Of a DNA stretch of 64,000 nt, positions 1 through 10,795 are shown piece after piece (the stretch's first letter is position 1; every line of letters begins with the position of its first letter). The stretch comes from Notolepis coatsorum (taxonomy: Eukaryota > Chordata > Actinopteri > Aulopiformes > Paralepididae): positions 36,470,799 to 36,534,798 of the forward strand of contig OZ020593.1 of assembly GCA_963971535.1 (NCBI GenBank). Direction: 5' to 3'. The notes under the pieces were generated by a model. That model was not told where the DNA came from, did no database searches, and saw nothing but the letters and a program-made list of their open reading frames with translations. The translations under genes were made by a program, and so were the position numbers.

Positions 1-237
1 TGAGCGCACCACTCTCTGGAGTGCCTTCCTGTCCTGTGCCGTGCTGTTTCCAAACCAGGCAGTTTCCAGTCAGAATGCTCTCTACAGCCCCGGAGTAGAA
101 GGAGTGGAGTATCTTCCCTGATACTCTGAACTTCCTTAGCTGTCTCAGGTGATAGAGGCGCTGTTTCGCCTTTTTAACCACAGAATCTATGTGTGTAGAC
201 CATGTCAGGTCCTCTGTGATGTGGACTCCCAGGTACA
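1..237 (-). mobile_element. Rex1/CR1-group LINE fragment (RT C-terminal part)
   Basis: The sequence closely matches the minus-strand LINE at about 18741-18978 in this same window. It covers the part of ORF2 just downstream of the reverse transcriptase core (STAQD...RVVRSAERTT-type motifs in that copy). It is cut by the window start and ends abruptly near 237, where unrelated sequence begins. It is a decayed fragment with no long open frame. Confidence 0.75.
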
Positions 238-560
238 AAAGTACAAAATCAGTACCATGGCGATACATGCCTTTTGCCATGGCAGTAACATGGTAAATGA
301 CTGTGGTAAACAACCATGATACTTTTGTAATGGGGCGTACAAACTGACCTTGTATCTTAAGACTATGAAGGCACCGCGGAGGGAAAACAGAGGAGTGCAC
401 TGACGGAGACGGAGGCACAATCAATCAATCACATTCTAAAATCAATACTTCCAGGTCCTTTGGGTTTTTTGCAACAACAGGGGGAGGGGACCGGAGCCGT
501 TGTTGAGGTGGAATCGTGAAAATGCTAAATTAGTATGTAGTTTATAATTAACTACCTAAA
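238..560. other. No gene seen; low-copy spacer
   Basis: Between the LINE fragment and the MITE I see no coding potential, RNA gene or tandem array. It contains a short A/C-rich stretch and one short G-rich stretch near 480. The last 8 bases (553-560) are the left target duplication of the MITE that follows. Confidence 0.5.
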
Positions 561-1038
561 CAGTCATGGAAGAAGTACACAGTTCCTTTACTTGAACATA
601 GAGAATAACCAGATAAATGAGTACTCTGGTAAAAGTAAAATCCTCCATTCAAATTCTAAGTATTTGCTATTAAATGTACTTACCTATCTAAAGTAAAAGT
701 ATACATTCTTATATACATGATAGAATGTGTATTCCAGTGTTTGGGAGCATTCAAACCTCGATCCAATGACCTTTAAAGGTTATGATAAAGTGGTATGTGG
801 TCCAGTTATGCTGCTCTGATTATGTCCTCTGTGAAAGTATATAATTTTCATACATTGTTGCCATGTTTTCTATGCAAAATATTTTTATTCAAAGTAACTA
901 GCAACTGATGTGTTCAGATAAATGTAGTGGAGTAAAAAGTACAATATTTCCTTTGAAATGTAGTGGAGTAAAAGTGCAAGTAGCTTTACATTCTACAAAA
1001 AGTACAGTTCTTGAGTAAAACTATTGGTTCCACCACTG
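561..1038. mobile_element. hAT-type MITE (CAGTGGTGGAA family)
   Basis: The left end reads CAGTCATGGAAGAAGTAC and the right end, reverse-complemented, reads CAGTGGTGGAACCAATAG, giving imperfect inverted ends. The element is flanked by the 8-bp direct repeat TACCTAAA (553-560 and 1039-1046), the hAT signature. The A/T-rich interior with repeated AGTAAAAGTA-like motifs is typical of a MITE family very common in fish. It has no coding capacity and is non-autonomous. Confidence 0.88.
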
Positions 1039-1046
1039 TACCTAAA

Positions 1047-1254
1047 CTACATGATCCAATGTATTTTAGTAATTTAATGTAGTTAAACTACCATCTAACT
1101 ACTGCATAATGTAATTAAACTTCTGATTGAACTACATGGTTCAATGGTTGCCTCCACCATCAGTGTGTGAATGTGGGAATGGCTAAAATGTGAGGAACAA
1201 AAACATTTCAAAAGCACTTTGGATAAAGTGCTATATAAAAGAAAATGCACCATT
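1047..1254. other. No gene seen; A/T-rich spacer
   Basis: Low-copy sequence between the MITE and the minisatellite. No open frame, RNA signature or inverted repeat was recognised. Confidence 0.45.
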
Positions 1255-1975
1255 TACAGTGTGTAGGTCTATCATTATGGATGTAGGTCTATCAGTACAT
1301 GTATTGTACTGTATGTAGGTCTATCATTATGTAGGTCTATCACTATGTATGTAGGTCTATCAATATGTAATTATATCATTATTTATGCAGGCCTATCAGT
1401 ACATGTATTGTATGTAGCTCTATCATTATGTATGTAGGTATATGTAGGTCTATCAGTATGTAAGTATATCATTATTTGTGTAGGTCTATCAGTACATGTA
1501 TGTAGGTCTATCACTATGTATGCAGGTCTATCACTATGTAAGTCTATCATTATGTACAGTATGTTGGTCATTCATTATGTAGGTCTATCAATATGTAGGT
1601 ATGTCAGTATGTATGTAGGTCTATCAGTGTGTATGTACATAGGTCTATCAGTGTGTATATAAATATGTAGGTCTATCAATATGTAGGTCTATCAGTGGGT
1701 ATGTGAGTCTATCATTATATAGGTCTATCAATATGCAGGTATGTACTGTATATCAGTAAGCATGTGGGTCTATCAGTATGTATGTAGGTCTATCATTATG
1801 TACAGTATGTAGGTCTATCAGTATTTATGTAGGTCTATCAGTATACTGTATGTAGGTCTATCAGTATTTATGTAGGTCTATCGGTATGTATGTAGTTCTA
1901 TTAGTATACTGTATGTAGGTTTATCAGTATGTATGTAGGTCTATCGGTATAGGTCTATCAGTATGTATGGAGCTC
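1255..1975. repeat. Degenerate minisatellite, unit about 16 bp (GTATGTAGGTCTATCA)
   Basis: Dozens of imperfect copies of a GTATGTAGGTCTATCA-like unit run through this stretch, with frequent CAGTATGTAT and CATTATGTA variants. The same unit reappears at 12961-13040 and 16510-17010. The three blocks are therefore probably pieces of one array separated by insertions. Confidence 0.88.
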
Positions 1976-2444
1976 AAGTTAAGTCAAGTCAAGAGTTTTA
2001 TTTGTCACAGCATACAAGCATACAGTGAAATGCGGGTGGTCATGCCTGCAGTGATTGTACAATAATACAGGTAATAAGAATAAGACATAACAGGTATAAT
2101 GTACATAAAGTTTACAAAAAGCATGGTAAAAGACATGCTAAGGTCCTGCGATAGTGCAATACAATGTTAGCTACGGAGGAGGCACTGGGTCTTATGTACA
2201 CTACAATACTATACTATACAATACTATACTATACAATCTACAACTATATATCCTTATGCTATCTTGCTATATCCATCTATTTATACAAGAACCACTCCTG
2301 TTCTTTATCTTTAAAAAAAAATGTAAAGTGACCTAATCATTGTGTAAAGTGACCGTTGAGTGTAAACGTGTGCAGCATGTGTGTGTGTGTGTGTGTGTGT
2401 GTTCATGCTAAAGTGACTGTTAGTGTGTGAGCGTATACAGTATG
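1976..2444 (-). mobile_element. Rex1-like LINE, 3' UTR half (split by the BEL element)
   Basis: It begins with the same 3' tail as the LINE at 18108 (reverse complement of CAAATAAAACTCTTGACTTGA) and follows that copy through the 3' UTR. It stops at GTATG (2440-2444), where an LTR begins. The rest of the same LINE resumes at 12573, after the second LTR and a second GTATG. A short GT microsatellite lies at 2379-2401. Confidence 0.85.
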
Positions 2445-2963
2445 TGTAACTGCAGCTATGGTTAACAGTTGGTTAATATAGTTATATTCGTTTACAATTT
2501 ATATGCTTCTTTTTTGCATATTAATAATAATACACACGATTGTATTTCATTGTATTTCTTATGGGTTTATATAAGATATATGAGTGGCGCACGATTTCTA
2601 TTTGTTTGTGCAATTATTTTAGTCTCACGAGACTTGGTCCACTTGGTATCCGGTGACGTGTTTCCGCCTTCCTTCTCTTGAGTTCCGACATGACTGTGGG
2701 TGGATTATTGACTTTCCTGTCAATCCCAACAAGTAAAAGACAATCTACCAAGACAACCTAACAAGACAATCTACCAAGATAAGGATTAAAGACATAACAC
2801 CAGAACGCATCGATGTTCTCTTATACTGGCACGCAGCCAATACGATTTTACGGTTTGGATGAAGGTTTGGATGAAGGTTTGGATGGAGATTGGACAAAGC
2901 TTAATTAAAATCAGTACAAGAAATCTACTTGCATTAATTGCGTCGTGCCCGGAGGATGTCACA
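2445..2963 (+). repeat. Left LTR of the BEL/Pao element
   Basis: A 519-bp direct repeat of 12068-12572. It starts TGTAAC and ends GTCACA, as expected for an LTR. It contains a short GGTTTGGATGAA-type repeat near 2855-2885 that is one unit longer than in the right LTR. Confidence 0.88.
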
Positions 2964-3721
2964 GTAAAATCTTAACTGTCCACACGAAGCAAGTGGAAAG
3001 AAGATGGCGCCGGTCTTGCGCCATCTGAATGTCAGCAAAACAAAGGAGATGATTGTGGACTTTAGGAGTTCGGGGGTCAGGGACTAAAGCCCCCTCAGCA
3101 TCGACGGGGCACCGGTTGAGAGAGTGAACAGTTTTAAGTACCTCGGAGCCCACATATCCGAGGACTTGACATGGACCACACACATTGACAGTGAAGAAGG
3201 CACGACAACGCCTCTACTTCCTCAGGCGCCTAAGGAAGTTCCAAGTCAGTCAGAAGATCCTTAAGAACTTCTACTCATGTACAATAGAGAGCATCCTGAC
3301 TGGCAATATCACCTCCTGGTTTGGGAATAGCACCGCACAAGACCGTAGCAGACTACAGAGAGTGGCACGTTCAGCCGAACGCACAATTGGAGGGGGGCTT
3401 CCCACTCTCCAGAACATTTACAACAAGCGGTTTTTTGATTGATTGATTGAAAAGTTTATTAACAGATTGCAGAATGGGTACAGTACAGTACAGCTCAATA
3501 CATACAATTGTTAAGGGGATGCAGACCAGAGAAAGACTTTCGTCTTGTTTACATCAGGGTCCCCCATTTTCAATTCATCATAACATATATGACATACATG
3601 ACATACAGATAGACAGTACTGCTACATCTATACATTTATGACATATCAGATTTGCAAATACAGTACTGTTTGTGATACAAAAAGTGTCCAGAAAAAGAGT
3701 GTATATACATTTGACGTAGAA

Positions 3722-3838
3722 ACTGTACATTGGGGGAGGTTGGGTGGGTGGGGTGGGGTTGGGTGGGTGGGTGGGGGCTGTACATTGGAGGTGGGGGGGG
3801 GGGGGGGGGGGGGGGGGTTGGGTAGGGGGGGGGGACAT
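3722..3838 (+). repeat. G-rich simple repeat, strong G-quadruplex potential
   Basis: The stretch carries runs such as GGGTGGGTGGGG and an uninterrupted G run of about 30 bases, within roughly 115 bases that are nearly pyrimidine-free on this strand. It lies in the 3' UTR-like part of the minus-strand LINE. It has no coding meaning; the proline-rich frames opposite are artefacts. Confidence 0.8.
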
Positions 3839-4177
3839 TGTACACTGTACATTGAAATACTGACAAAGCCATACTTTGTCATTTACTGTACAACTGGGTT
3901 AGGACATTTGTAGGGGCCAGTTTCGAATTGCAGTCTCCCGTAGGTGTTCTTTGAGAGTGTTTTTGAAAGTGGGTAGTGATTCACATTCCTTTACAGCTTT
4001 GGGTAGGGCGTTCCACATTGATGTGGCATAATTGCAAAACGTGTTTAGTCCCTTGTTTGAGCCGAATCTGGGTTTAACATGATTTGTGGAGCTCCCTCTG
4101 GTGTTGTGATCGTGGTATTCACTGACCTTTGGGAAGTATTTTGACATGTACATGGGTACCTTGGTCGCGTAGTGTAT

Positions 4178-4659
4178 ATATATTTTTTTTTATCCACTTT
4201 TTCTCCCATTTTCTATATTTTCTCCCATCCCAATTTCGTATCATCCAATTCAACCCTCCCCTGTCACGAACGCTGTTTCTTGCCTCCCACAAGCCGGCTG
4301 CAATGTGGACTAAGTCATACATAGCACAAGTCCCCTCCGGTACTTGAGGTAACAGCAGTCGCATCTTTTCACCTGCGCAGTTCGATCTCTCAGTGGCGAG
4401 GAGTAACGCGTGGGAGGCTCACGCTGCCCCCGACACTTCCTAATTCTACTGCGCAGGCGCACCAACCGACCTGTAAGAGTCGCTGTCCACAACGCCCGAT
4501 CCCCACCCATCAGTTTCCCACCCCCTAATACGGCCAATGTGTATTAGTATGAACGACCAGCTAAACTGAAAGCAATGTGGAGCACTGGGCTCGCCTGTTC
4601 GAGCCCAGCGCTCCACATTGCTTTCAGTTTAGCTGAAAGCAATGCCACGTAGCCGCCCC
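4178..4659 (-). mobile_element. tRNA-related SINE with hairpin head, 15-bp TSD
   Basis: Flanked by the perfect 15-bp repeat GGTCGCGTAGTGTAT (4163-4177 and 4660-4674). The uninterrupted target is seen in the related LINE at about 15430. The T-rich left end is the 3' A-tail of a minus-strand SINE. The body (GTAAGAGTCGCTGT, CCCACCC, TAATACGGCCAAT) matches two other copies here (11740-11996 and 55262-55742). The head holds a near-perfect hairpin: 36-bp arms at 4558-4593 and 4600-4635 with a 6-base loop. Confidence 0.85.
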
Positions 4660-5465
4660 GGTCGCGTAGTGTATCTTGTAGACCAGGCCCATTGCAAGTT
4701 GCTGTCGTCTACTCTAAGCCATCCTAGGTTGTCAAAGTGGGCAGGGGTGAGGTGGGTTCTAGGAGTCAGGTCAAGTAGAAGTCTGACCAGTTTGTTTTGT
4801 GATGTTTGTAAGGGTAAGGCTAAGGCTAAGAGAATTATCAAGGACTCCAGCCACCCAAACAACTGCCTCTTTGAACTGCTGCGGTCAGGCAAGCGATACC
4901 GGAGTCTCATGGCAAGCACAGAAAGACTCAGAAGAAGCTTCTATCCCCAGGCCATCAGGTTGCTTAACGAACAATAACACTATGCAACAACCATCAAATG
5001 CACTCACAACACACACATCCACACGCACACACTCACTTTAAACAAACAACACACTGCAGCACCCACTCTCCACACTTTAGAACACCTAAACACACTTTAT
5101 ATTTATTGATAAAGGATTTGCACTACAACCCATACCTCAGTACACCTTACTTTAAATTGTACCTAAATTATACCTCATCCCATTTCTGCTTTGCACTATA
5201 TAGTATTGTATATTAGTATTGCATAGTATATTGTATATTGTATGGTAACTCAGTTACTTCTATTCTGCATCGAACATTGTACATATGTATATACTGAACA
5301 CTGTGTCTACGTACGTGACTTCTATTTTTACTTCTATTATTACATGCTATACTATTTTATTTCATACTTATCTCTTGTCTAGCACAGTCTCTGGAGCGTA
5401 ACAGAAAGAAGCATTTTGTATAAAAGTATTCTGTACTTCTGTATGACAACTATTAAAGAAACTGG

Positions 5466-5932
5466 TCTTCATCTCGCTCGTCATGAAGCAGCGTGTGGGA
5501 AGGACCAAGGTGTAAAAGCACAAGATGGCGCCGGTGTTCAAGTCAATGTTCATCAAACAACAGCATGTGGAATGACGGCATCTGTGTAAAGTTTTAAACT
5601 CACATTCTTCACCATATATTTGCAAAAGCCATAAGGTTGGACACTTATAAGAAGTAGTGTTCTAACAAAGGGTAATATTGTAAATGTACTAGAAGGGTGA
5701 GAGAAGTGAGACACAACCACAAGGTGTCGCCTTCGTCCATGTGTTTTCTTTTGTAATGTTTTTTGAAGCATCTTACTTTCTGTAGCCTAGATCCCCATTC
5801 ATGCATGTATTGAAATGAGTGCTTTGAGGTTTAAAAGTGCAATTTCATTGATCAACCTTATTTGATACATATAGGTTAAAGGGGAGTTTAGCCTACATTA
5901 GTAAAGTAAAGACTGGTATAAATAAGTCAACC
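5466..5932. other. No gene seen; interior of the BEL element
   Basis: Low-copy sequence following the LINE tail. It repeats an AGATGGCGCCGGT motif at 5523 that also occurs at 3003, before the inserted LINE. This may mark the BEL leader on both sides of the insertion. I see no coding region or RNA gene. Confidence 0.35.
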
Positions 5933-6391
5933 TGTTGTGAGGGCTGCTTTTGAGCAGGTACCTCAGCCTGTTGGCTCCCCCCTGAGGACGTGTGGCGCGT
6001 TGACACGACCCCGAGGCGTACGTCTCTCGAGACGTTCACGTCTCATGGCTGGTGCTAATGAACAATTAGAGAATGCTGCCTCTTCCCGGACTATAAACAC
6101 CTGACCAGCCCCAGCAGTCGATGCAAATTTGTTCTGTAGGAACAGTAGTTTGGAAGACGCCGTCTCGGATACTCGTCGCGTTCATCCGCCCGTTAATTCC
6201 CTTGTTATTTTCTCCCCCCTGCCTCGCCAAGTCCCTCATGTTATTTTCCCTCTCGGGAATCAGTTATTGTTTCGCCCCAGCGTGGCCGAGGCCACATGTT
6301 CCACTACATCTTTTCAACACTGTAAGACTTTATTTACATATTAAGTACACACACATAGTCTGCTACATCACACATACTTCGGGTTTTAACA
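5933..6391 (+). repeat. LTR-like segment (possible solo LTR, fossil)
   Basis: It starts TGTTGTGAGGGCTGC, has a TATAAA box near 6092, GC-rich CCTCGCCAAG-type sequence and a polyA-like TTTATTT region, and ends around TTTTAACA. This layout resembles Gypsy-type LTRs of fish. I could not find a matching partner or a clear target duplication, so the ends are approximate. Confidence 0.3.
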
Positions 6392-6402
6392 CATGTAACG
6401 GA

Positions 6403-6475
6403 GGTACCGCGAGTATATCCACAGTCACGATGGACTTCAAGTGTTGTGAAGTGACTGTGGATGTTAGCGGTACTG
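6403..6475. repeat. Inverted repeat, potential hairpin
   Basis: GGTACCGCGAGTATATCCACAGTCAC pairs imperfectly with GTGACTGTGGATGTTAGCGGTAC across a loop of about 22 bases. It directly precedes the tRNA-like sequence and may be part of the same small element. Confidence 0.55.
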
Positions 6476-6527
6476 CAAGTAAACTCACTCCCCAGAGGCA
6501 TCCAGACCCATTACTTAGGAGTGAATT

Positions 6528-6600
6528 CACCTCTTGGTATAGTGGTCTGTGATGCCGCCCGCAACGCGGGAGACCGGGGTTCAACTCCCACTCGGGGCAA
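6528..6600 (+). repeat. tRNA-derived sequence (SINE head or tRNA pseudogene)
   Basis: It carries an A-box-like TTGGTATAGTGGT and a B-box-like GGGGTTCAACTCCC at tRNA spacing. The anticodon arm CGCAACGCGGGAGACC resembles eukaryotic tRNA-Asp. The acceptor and T stems pair poorly, so it is not a working tRNA. The sequence downstream to about 6700 may be a SINE body. Confidence 0.5.
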
Positions 6601-6791
6601 TCCCTTAACAGGGGTCGAATCTGAAACACAACGCAGAGCAATACGAGACCGGCTACACACACACCTCATAACCCAGGTCCCGACCTGCTGACACTACATT
6701 TCCACCGTTCATTGTTTGTATGCCTTGTAAATTTTTTTCGTATATTTGAATTTGTCTCTGTTTGTAAAAATAAATATACGCTTGTTTTAGC

Positions 6792-7158
6792 GTTTAAAGG
6801 GGAGATGAAACATAGCGATATAAACATAGTCATAGCATCAAATTAGTATTTAGATAAGCCACAGAAAAAATCACGTTATAAAAATAAGCAGTTTCTAAGA
6901 AAAAACGATTTGTTTTTGAAGCATTTATCAACATGGGCGCCGCCATTTTGTTTGGTGACGTCACGGTGTTGGTTTGGTCTGGCTCCTGCTGGGTATCTGC
7001 CTAGTAAACATGGAGTGTCAGTAAATGCAACGTTGCCTACCAGACGGGACCGCGTGGTTCTTTTTGTATTGCTCCCTGGCTGTTCAAACTAATTTTACCG
7101 TGTGAAAGAGAGGAAAGTTGGTTCATTTCCACAAACTACCAGTGAAGAAAACAGTGTT
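6792..7158 (+). mobile_element. DNA-transposon-like fragment with a THAP-like remnant
   Basis: It starts TTTAAAGGGGAGATG, which resembles the TTAA-flanked Kolobok-like end at 33094. It contains GGGCGCCGCCATTTTG and a short frame KRGKLVHFHKLPVKKTVL, like the FHxLP part of a THAP domain, which Kolobok transposases can carry. No right end was found and the frame is interrupted. The assignment is tentative. Confidence 0.3.
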
Positions 7159-7400
7159 GTTCAACCACCGTCGTGGGGCATTTAGCTACCTGGCTACCTA
7201 GCTCCAGTTCAACCACCGTCGCGGGGCATTTAGCTACCTGGCTACCTAGCTCCAGTTCAACCACCGTCGCGGGGCATTTAGCTACCTGGCTACCTAGCTC
7301 CAGTTCAACCACCGTCACAGGGCATTTAGCTACCTGGCTACCTAGCTCCAGTTCAACCACCGTCGCGGGGCATTTAGCTACCTGGCTACCTAGCTCCAGT
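7159..7400. repeat. Minisatellite, 48-bp unit, 5 copies
   Basis: The unit starts TTCAACCACCGTCGCGGGGC and includes ATTTAGCTACCTGGCTACC. Copies begin at 7161, 7209, 7257, 7305 and 7353, and the array decays after 7400. Because 48 is divisible by three, both strands show repetitive frames with no functional meaning. Confidence 0.92.
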
Positions 7401-7439
7401 TCAGCTAACTAGCTACATGCAGCATTTAGTGAGCTGGGT

Positions 7440-7566
7440 TAGCCGGCTAGTTGGCTTTGAATCCCGGCTGCGGCTAGGTAGCCTTCAACAAGATTTGGCC
7501 AGGTCTTGCTCGAAAAAGAGATCTTTGATCTCAAGTGACTACCTGGTAAAATAAAGGTAAAATAAA
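7440..7566 (+). mobile_element. L2-type LINE/SINE 3' tail
   Basis: It ends with AGTGACTACCTGGTAAAATA and a repeated AAAGGTAAAATAAA, the typical 3' end of fish L2-related LINEs and their SINE partners. It is truncated on the left and directly precedes the gag-like frame. Confidence 0.6.
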
Positions 7567-7567
7567 A

Positions 7568-8863
7568 ATGTCACGTAAAGGAAAGATTACTGAGCTAGAA
7601 CAAGAAGATGACACAATAGCTCAAAAGGAACAGATTATCAAACAGGTTAAAGATGAACCCAGAAACAAAGAAGATTCCCAAGAGCAGCCCAAAAAGTGTA
7701 AAGACGGCGACACTGGTGAAAGGAATACAAGAAAATGTGAAAGAATCATAACTCTGACAGATAAGGGCAGAGAGATGCAAGAGGAGAAAATTATAGGACT
7801 CCAGCGAAGGTTCCAATTCGTATATAAGAGATGGAAAAATGAAGTGAGAGTCGCCAAGGAGATACTATCACAAACTGAGACAGTAACTGAGGAACTCGAA
7901 ACAGTCATTACTGATACCCGTCGTCTCTCCACTGATGTCCAGCACGCATATGAAGAATTACGACAAGTTGAAACGCCAGATAAGGAAACCCGTCGGAGAG
8001 TCGATCTGTGCTCCCAAATGTCCCGGTTCATCTTCAAAAGAGCCTCAAGCCTACTGGATGGACATACTCCTGAAGAAGAAGATGACTGTCCTGAAGCAGG
8101 TTTTCTATTCCACGCAAGCATCAACTCTCGCTTCTCTAACTCAAAGAAGACCTCTGTACGATCAAATAGGTCCACAGTAAGACGTCAAGAAGCTGCTGCC
8201 GATGTCGCTGCAGGCCAAGCTGTTCTCAAGCTAACAAAAGAGCAAGACCAAGAACAAAGAGAAATACAGCGGCTGGAAGAGGAAGCTGAAAAACAGATAG
8301 CCGAACAAGAAGCAGCAGCAGTCAAGCGTTGCTTGGAGAGAGAGAAAGATGAGTTCAAAAGAAGAATGCAGCAAGAGGAAGAGGACGCTAAAATCACAAG
8401 AAATAGAACAAGAAACAGCAGCCGTTAAGCGTCGCTGGGAGAGAGAAACAGATGAGTTGAAAAGAAAAATGGGGAGAGACACAGATGAGTTGAAAAGAAG
8501 AATACAGCGGCTGGAAGAGGGAGCTAAAGAACAGATAGCCGAACAAGAAGCAGCAGCAGTCAAGCGTTGCTTGGAGAGAGAGAAAGATGAGTTCAAAAGA
8601 AGAATGCAGCAAGAGGAAGAGGACGCTAAAATCAAAGCTCAAATGATATCGCAGCATACAGCCCTCCAAAGAACCCTGGATGAAAGGAAAAGAAGGGTGC
8701 AGCAACTGGAGGAAATGAAAAGTCTAAATGCAGCCCAAGCGAGAATCCAAGTGTACGGCCAAGTGGCGAAAAAACAAGAAGAGAAGCTAAACATCAAAGT
8801 GGATAGTGAGAGGAGAACAGTCAACCAAATGCCTGTTCCTACAAGACCTCCTTCCCAGTATTG
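7568..8863 (+). pseudogene. gag-like region of the BEL/Pao element (fossil)
   Basis: A highly charged, Glu/Lys/Gln-rich, coiled-coil-forming coding region starting MSRKGKITELEQEDD. Its second half consists of heptad-like RLEEEAEKQIAEQEAAAVKR blocks that occur in two near-identical copies (about 8276-8395 and 8517-8630), an internal duplication of about 240 bp. Position inside the LTR pair and upstream of the integrase suggests the gag-equivalent region of a fish BEL element. It is broken. Confidence 0.55.
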
Positions 8864-9060
8864 AATTGAATTGAAAACCTTTATTTATCCCAGAGGGGAA
8901 ATTCAAATGTCCTTTACAGCATAAACAGCATAACAGCAATTTAAAAACAGCAATTAGAAAACAGTTTATACATAACATACATAACATACACTTATTAGTA
9001 TGTGTTAAAAACAAGATGGACAAGTACACAGGGATAAAAATTGCTAAAATAGTAGTATGT
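8861..9060 (-). mobile_element. Fish LINE 3' tail, minus strand
   Basis: It begins (TTGAA)n then AACCTTTATTTATCCCAG and GGGGAAATTCAAATGTCC. These are reverse complements of a LINE 3' end related to the tail at 12778 and 15826 (CCTTTATTGATCCCC, GGGGAAATTCAG). It is a short 5'-truncated copy inside the BEL interior, separating the gag-like part from pol remnants. Confidence 0.65.
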
Positions 9061-10795
9061 GCTCTCTGCACCAAGAAATGTAGTCTCCTCCCCGGGTGAA
9101 AGTACATCAGAGCTCGTCAGGGTCCTGGCAGATGCAGGGAGTTCAAACAGAATCCCCATTAGTCATCATATAGAGGTAAAACAAGTGACACCGGATTTTG
9201 AGTCTTCGATCAACCTTCAAACAGAATTACACTATGTAAATCGGCTCAAAGTGAAAGAAGTGACCCCTACAGAAATCATAAAGGTCCTCGAGTCCGACTT
9301 CTCAGAAAGGTCCAAGGAAAATAATCCCATCTCACAAGATGACCTGAAGTTCCTATCCACCGCCTGAAAGGTCTCGAAAGAAAACTGAAAAACTGAAAGC
9401 TACAAAAGCAAAGACCCTTCCTGGACGAGGATGGGATCCTCAGGGTGGGAGGACATCTACGTAGGTCAAGCAGCGCTACACCCCCACATAAAACATCCGG
9501 AAATACTTCCACAGAAAAGCCACATCTCATACCTACTCATCAAACACCACCACGAAAAGATCCAACACCAAGGGCGTGGAATGACAACAAATGCACTCAG
9601 AGCTAATGGATGGTGGACCATGGGATGCAGCAGCGCTGTCTCATCGCACCTCTGCAGATGTGTCAGGTGCCGAATATACAAAAGAACGCACCAACGAGAA
9701 TACAAGTATCGAAGAAAGAAAAGAAGCTGAGCTTGTTATCATCAAGCTTGCTCAAGAAGAGGCCTTCCCAGCTGAGATAAAAGGACTCAAGCAAAAGCAT
9801 GAACTTGCCAAGACCAAAGAAAGTAAGCTATAAAAGCTAAGTCCCTTCCTGGACGAAGACGGGATCCTCAAGGTGGGAGGACGTGTAGGTCAAGACGCCC
9901 AATCTGCGTTAAAGAAGAAAAAAAAGATCTAAAAAGATATGGACTTATACTCACCTGTCTATGCTCAAGATCCGTTCACATAGAAGTGGTTGACGATATG
10001 ACTACAGACTCATTCATCAATGCACTCAGATCATTCATTGCGATCAGAGGAAACGTTCGCCAATTCAGATGCGATCAAGGAACCAATTTTGTTGGCGCGA
10101 GAAGAGAATTTACAGAACTTATGAAGGGAATGGATGAAGAAAGACTGAAGGCTCTGGGATGTGAGTTTCTTGTGAATCCTCCAGCGGCAAGTCACATGGG
10201 CGGTATATGGGAGAGGCAAATAAGAACGATAAGAAGCATACTGACTACCATTCTGGACCAGTCCTCACAAAGGATTGACAGCACCTCTCTCCGGACTTAC
10301 CTGTACGAAGTCATGTCCATAATCAATAGCAGACCGCTCTCCGCTGAGTTTCTGAACGACCCATCCGGACCTGACCCTTTAACCCCGAACCACATTCTAA
10401 CGATGAAATCTACAATCATTCTGCCCCCACCTGGACAATTCATCAAACAAGATCTGTACCTACAAAAGGGGTGGCGCCGAGTTCAGTATTAGTTTTGGAC
10501 AAGATGGAGGAAAGAATATCTTCTCAACCTACAACAGAGACAGAAGTGGTGTAAAACCAGAAGGAACTCTAAAGTCAACGACATCATCCTTCTCCAAGAT
10601 GAACTGACACCATGCAACGAATGGCGACTAGCAAGAGTCACTGAAGTCTACCCAGGACAAGATGGTAGAGTTAGAAAGTTGAAGCTGCTAGTAAGCCACA
10701 CCACATACAATAGCAAAGGGAAAGCTACAACCAGTACAGTGTATTTAGAGAGACCAATACACAAGATAATTACATTGATAGAAGCAGATTAGAGC
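9061..10795 (+). pseudogene. pol remnants of the BEL/Pao element: integrase and C-terminal region (fossil)
   Basis: About 9420-9730 keeps HHHEKIQHQGRGMTTNALR, the zinc-binding neighbourhood of BEL integrases. About 9986-10492 is the integrase core, with DDMTTDSFINALRSFIAIRG, RCDQGTNFVGARRE and the PPAASHMGGIWERQIRTIRS block typical of BEL/Pao and not Gypsy. About 10495-10795 resembles the BEL-specific C-terminal domain (DELTPCNEWRLARVTEVYPG). Reverse transcriptase is not recognisable. The region is broken. Confidence 0.75.

Larger units (their letters stand above)
3432..4811 (-). mobile_element. Jockey-group LINE 3' fragment, minus strand
   Basis: The minus strand encodes MYMSKYFPKVSEYHDHNTRGS and GLNTFCNYATSMWNALPKAVKE (about 3899-4153), a LINE C-terminus. 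It is related to the better preserved copy at 15328-15750 (MGSNVINQRTRFLYRISSLV). The 3' end on the left is a TGAT repeat followed by a fish-LINE-like tail. The element is 5'-truncated and is itself split by the SINE at 4178-4659. I cannot assign its exact family. Confidence 0.7.
3025..5465 (+). mobile_element. Rex1-like LINE 3' portion, interrupted by another LINE
   Basis: Two blocks (3025-3431 and about 4812-5465) match the plus-strand LINE at 62741-63480. They include the frame [22 protein letters not shown] and [13 protein letters not shown], followed by the 3' UTR ending ACTTCTGTATGACAAC. The element is 5'-truncated and its frame is degraded. It lies inside the BEL element, directly after the left LTR and a short leader. 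The region between the blocks is a later minus-strand LINE insertion. Confidence 0.8.

Noticed and set aside
2469-2681. 70-residue frame repeated at 12092-12304
   Set aside because: It lies inside the two LTRs, which explains the duplication; it has no protein motif.
3578-3882. Proline-rich frames opposite the G tract
   Set aside because: Produced by a simple G/C repeat in three frames; no gene structure.
6528-6600. Functional tRNA gene
   Set aside because: A- and B-boxes are present but acceptor and T stems do not pair; better seen as tRNA-derived repeat.
7136-7412. Repetitive frames GHLATWLPSSSSTTV and its antisense
   Set aside because: Translation of a 48-bp minisatellite inside a retroelement.
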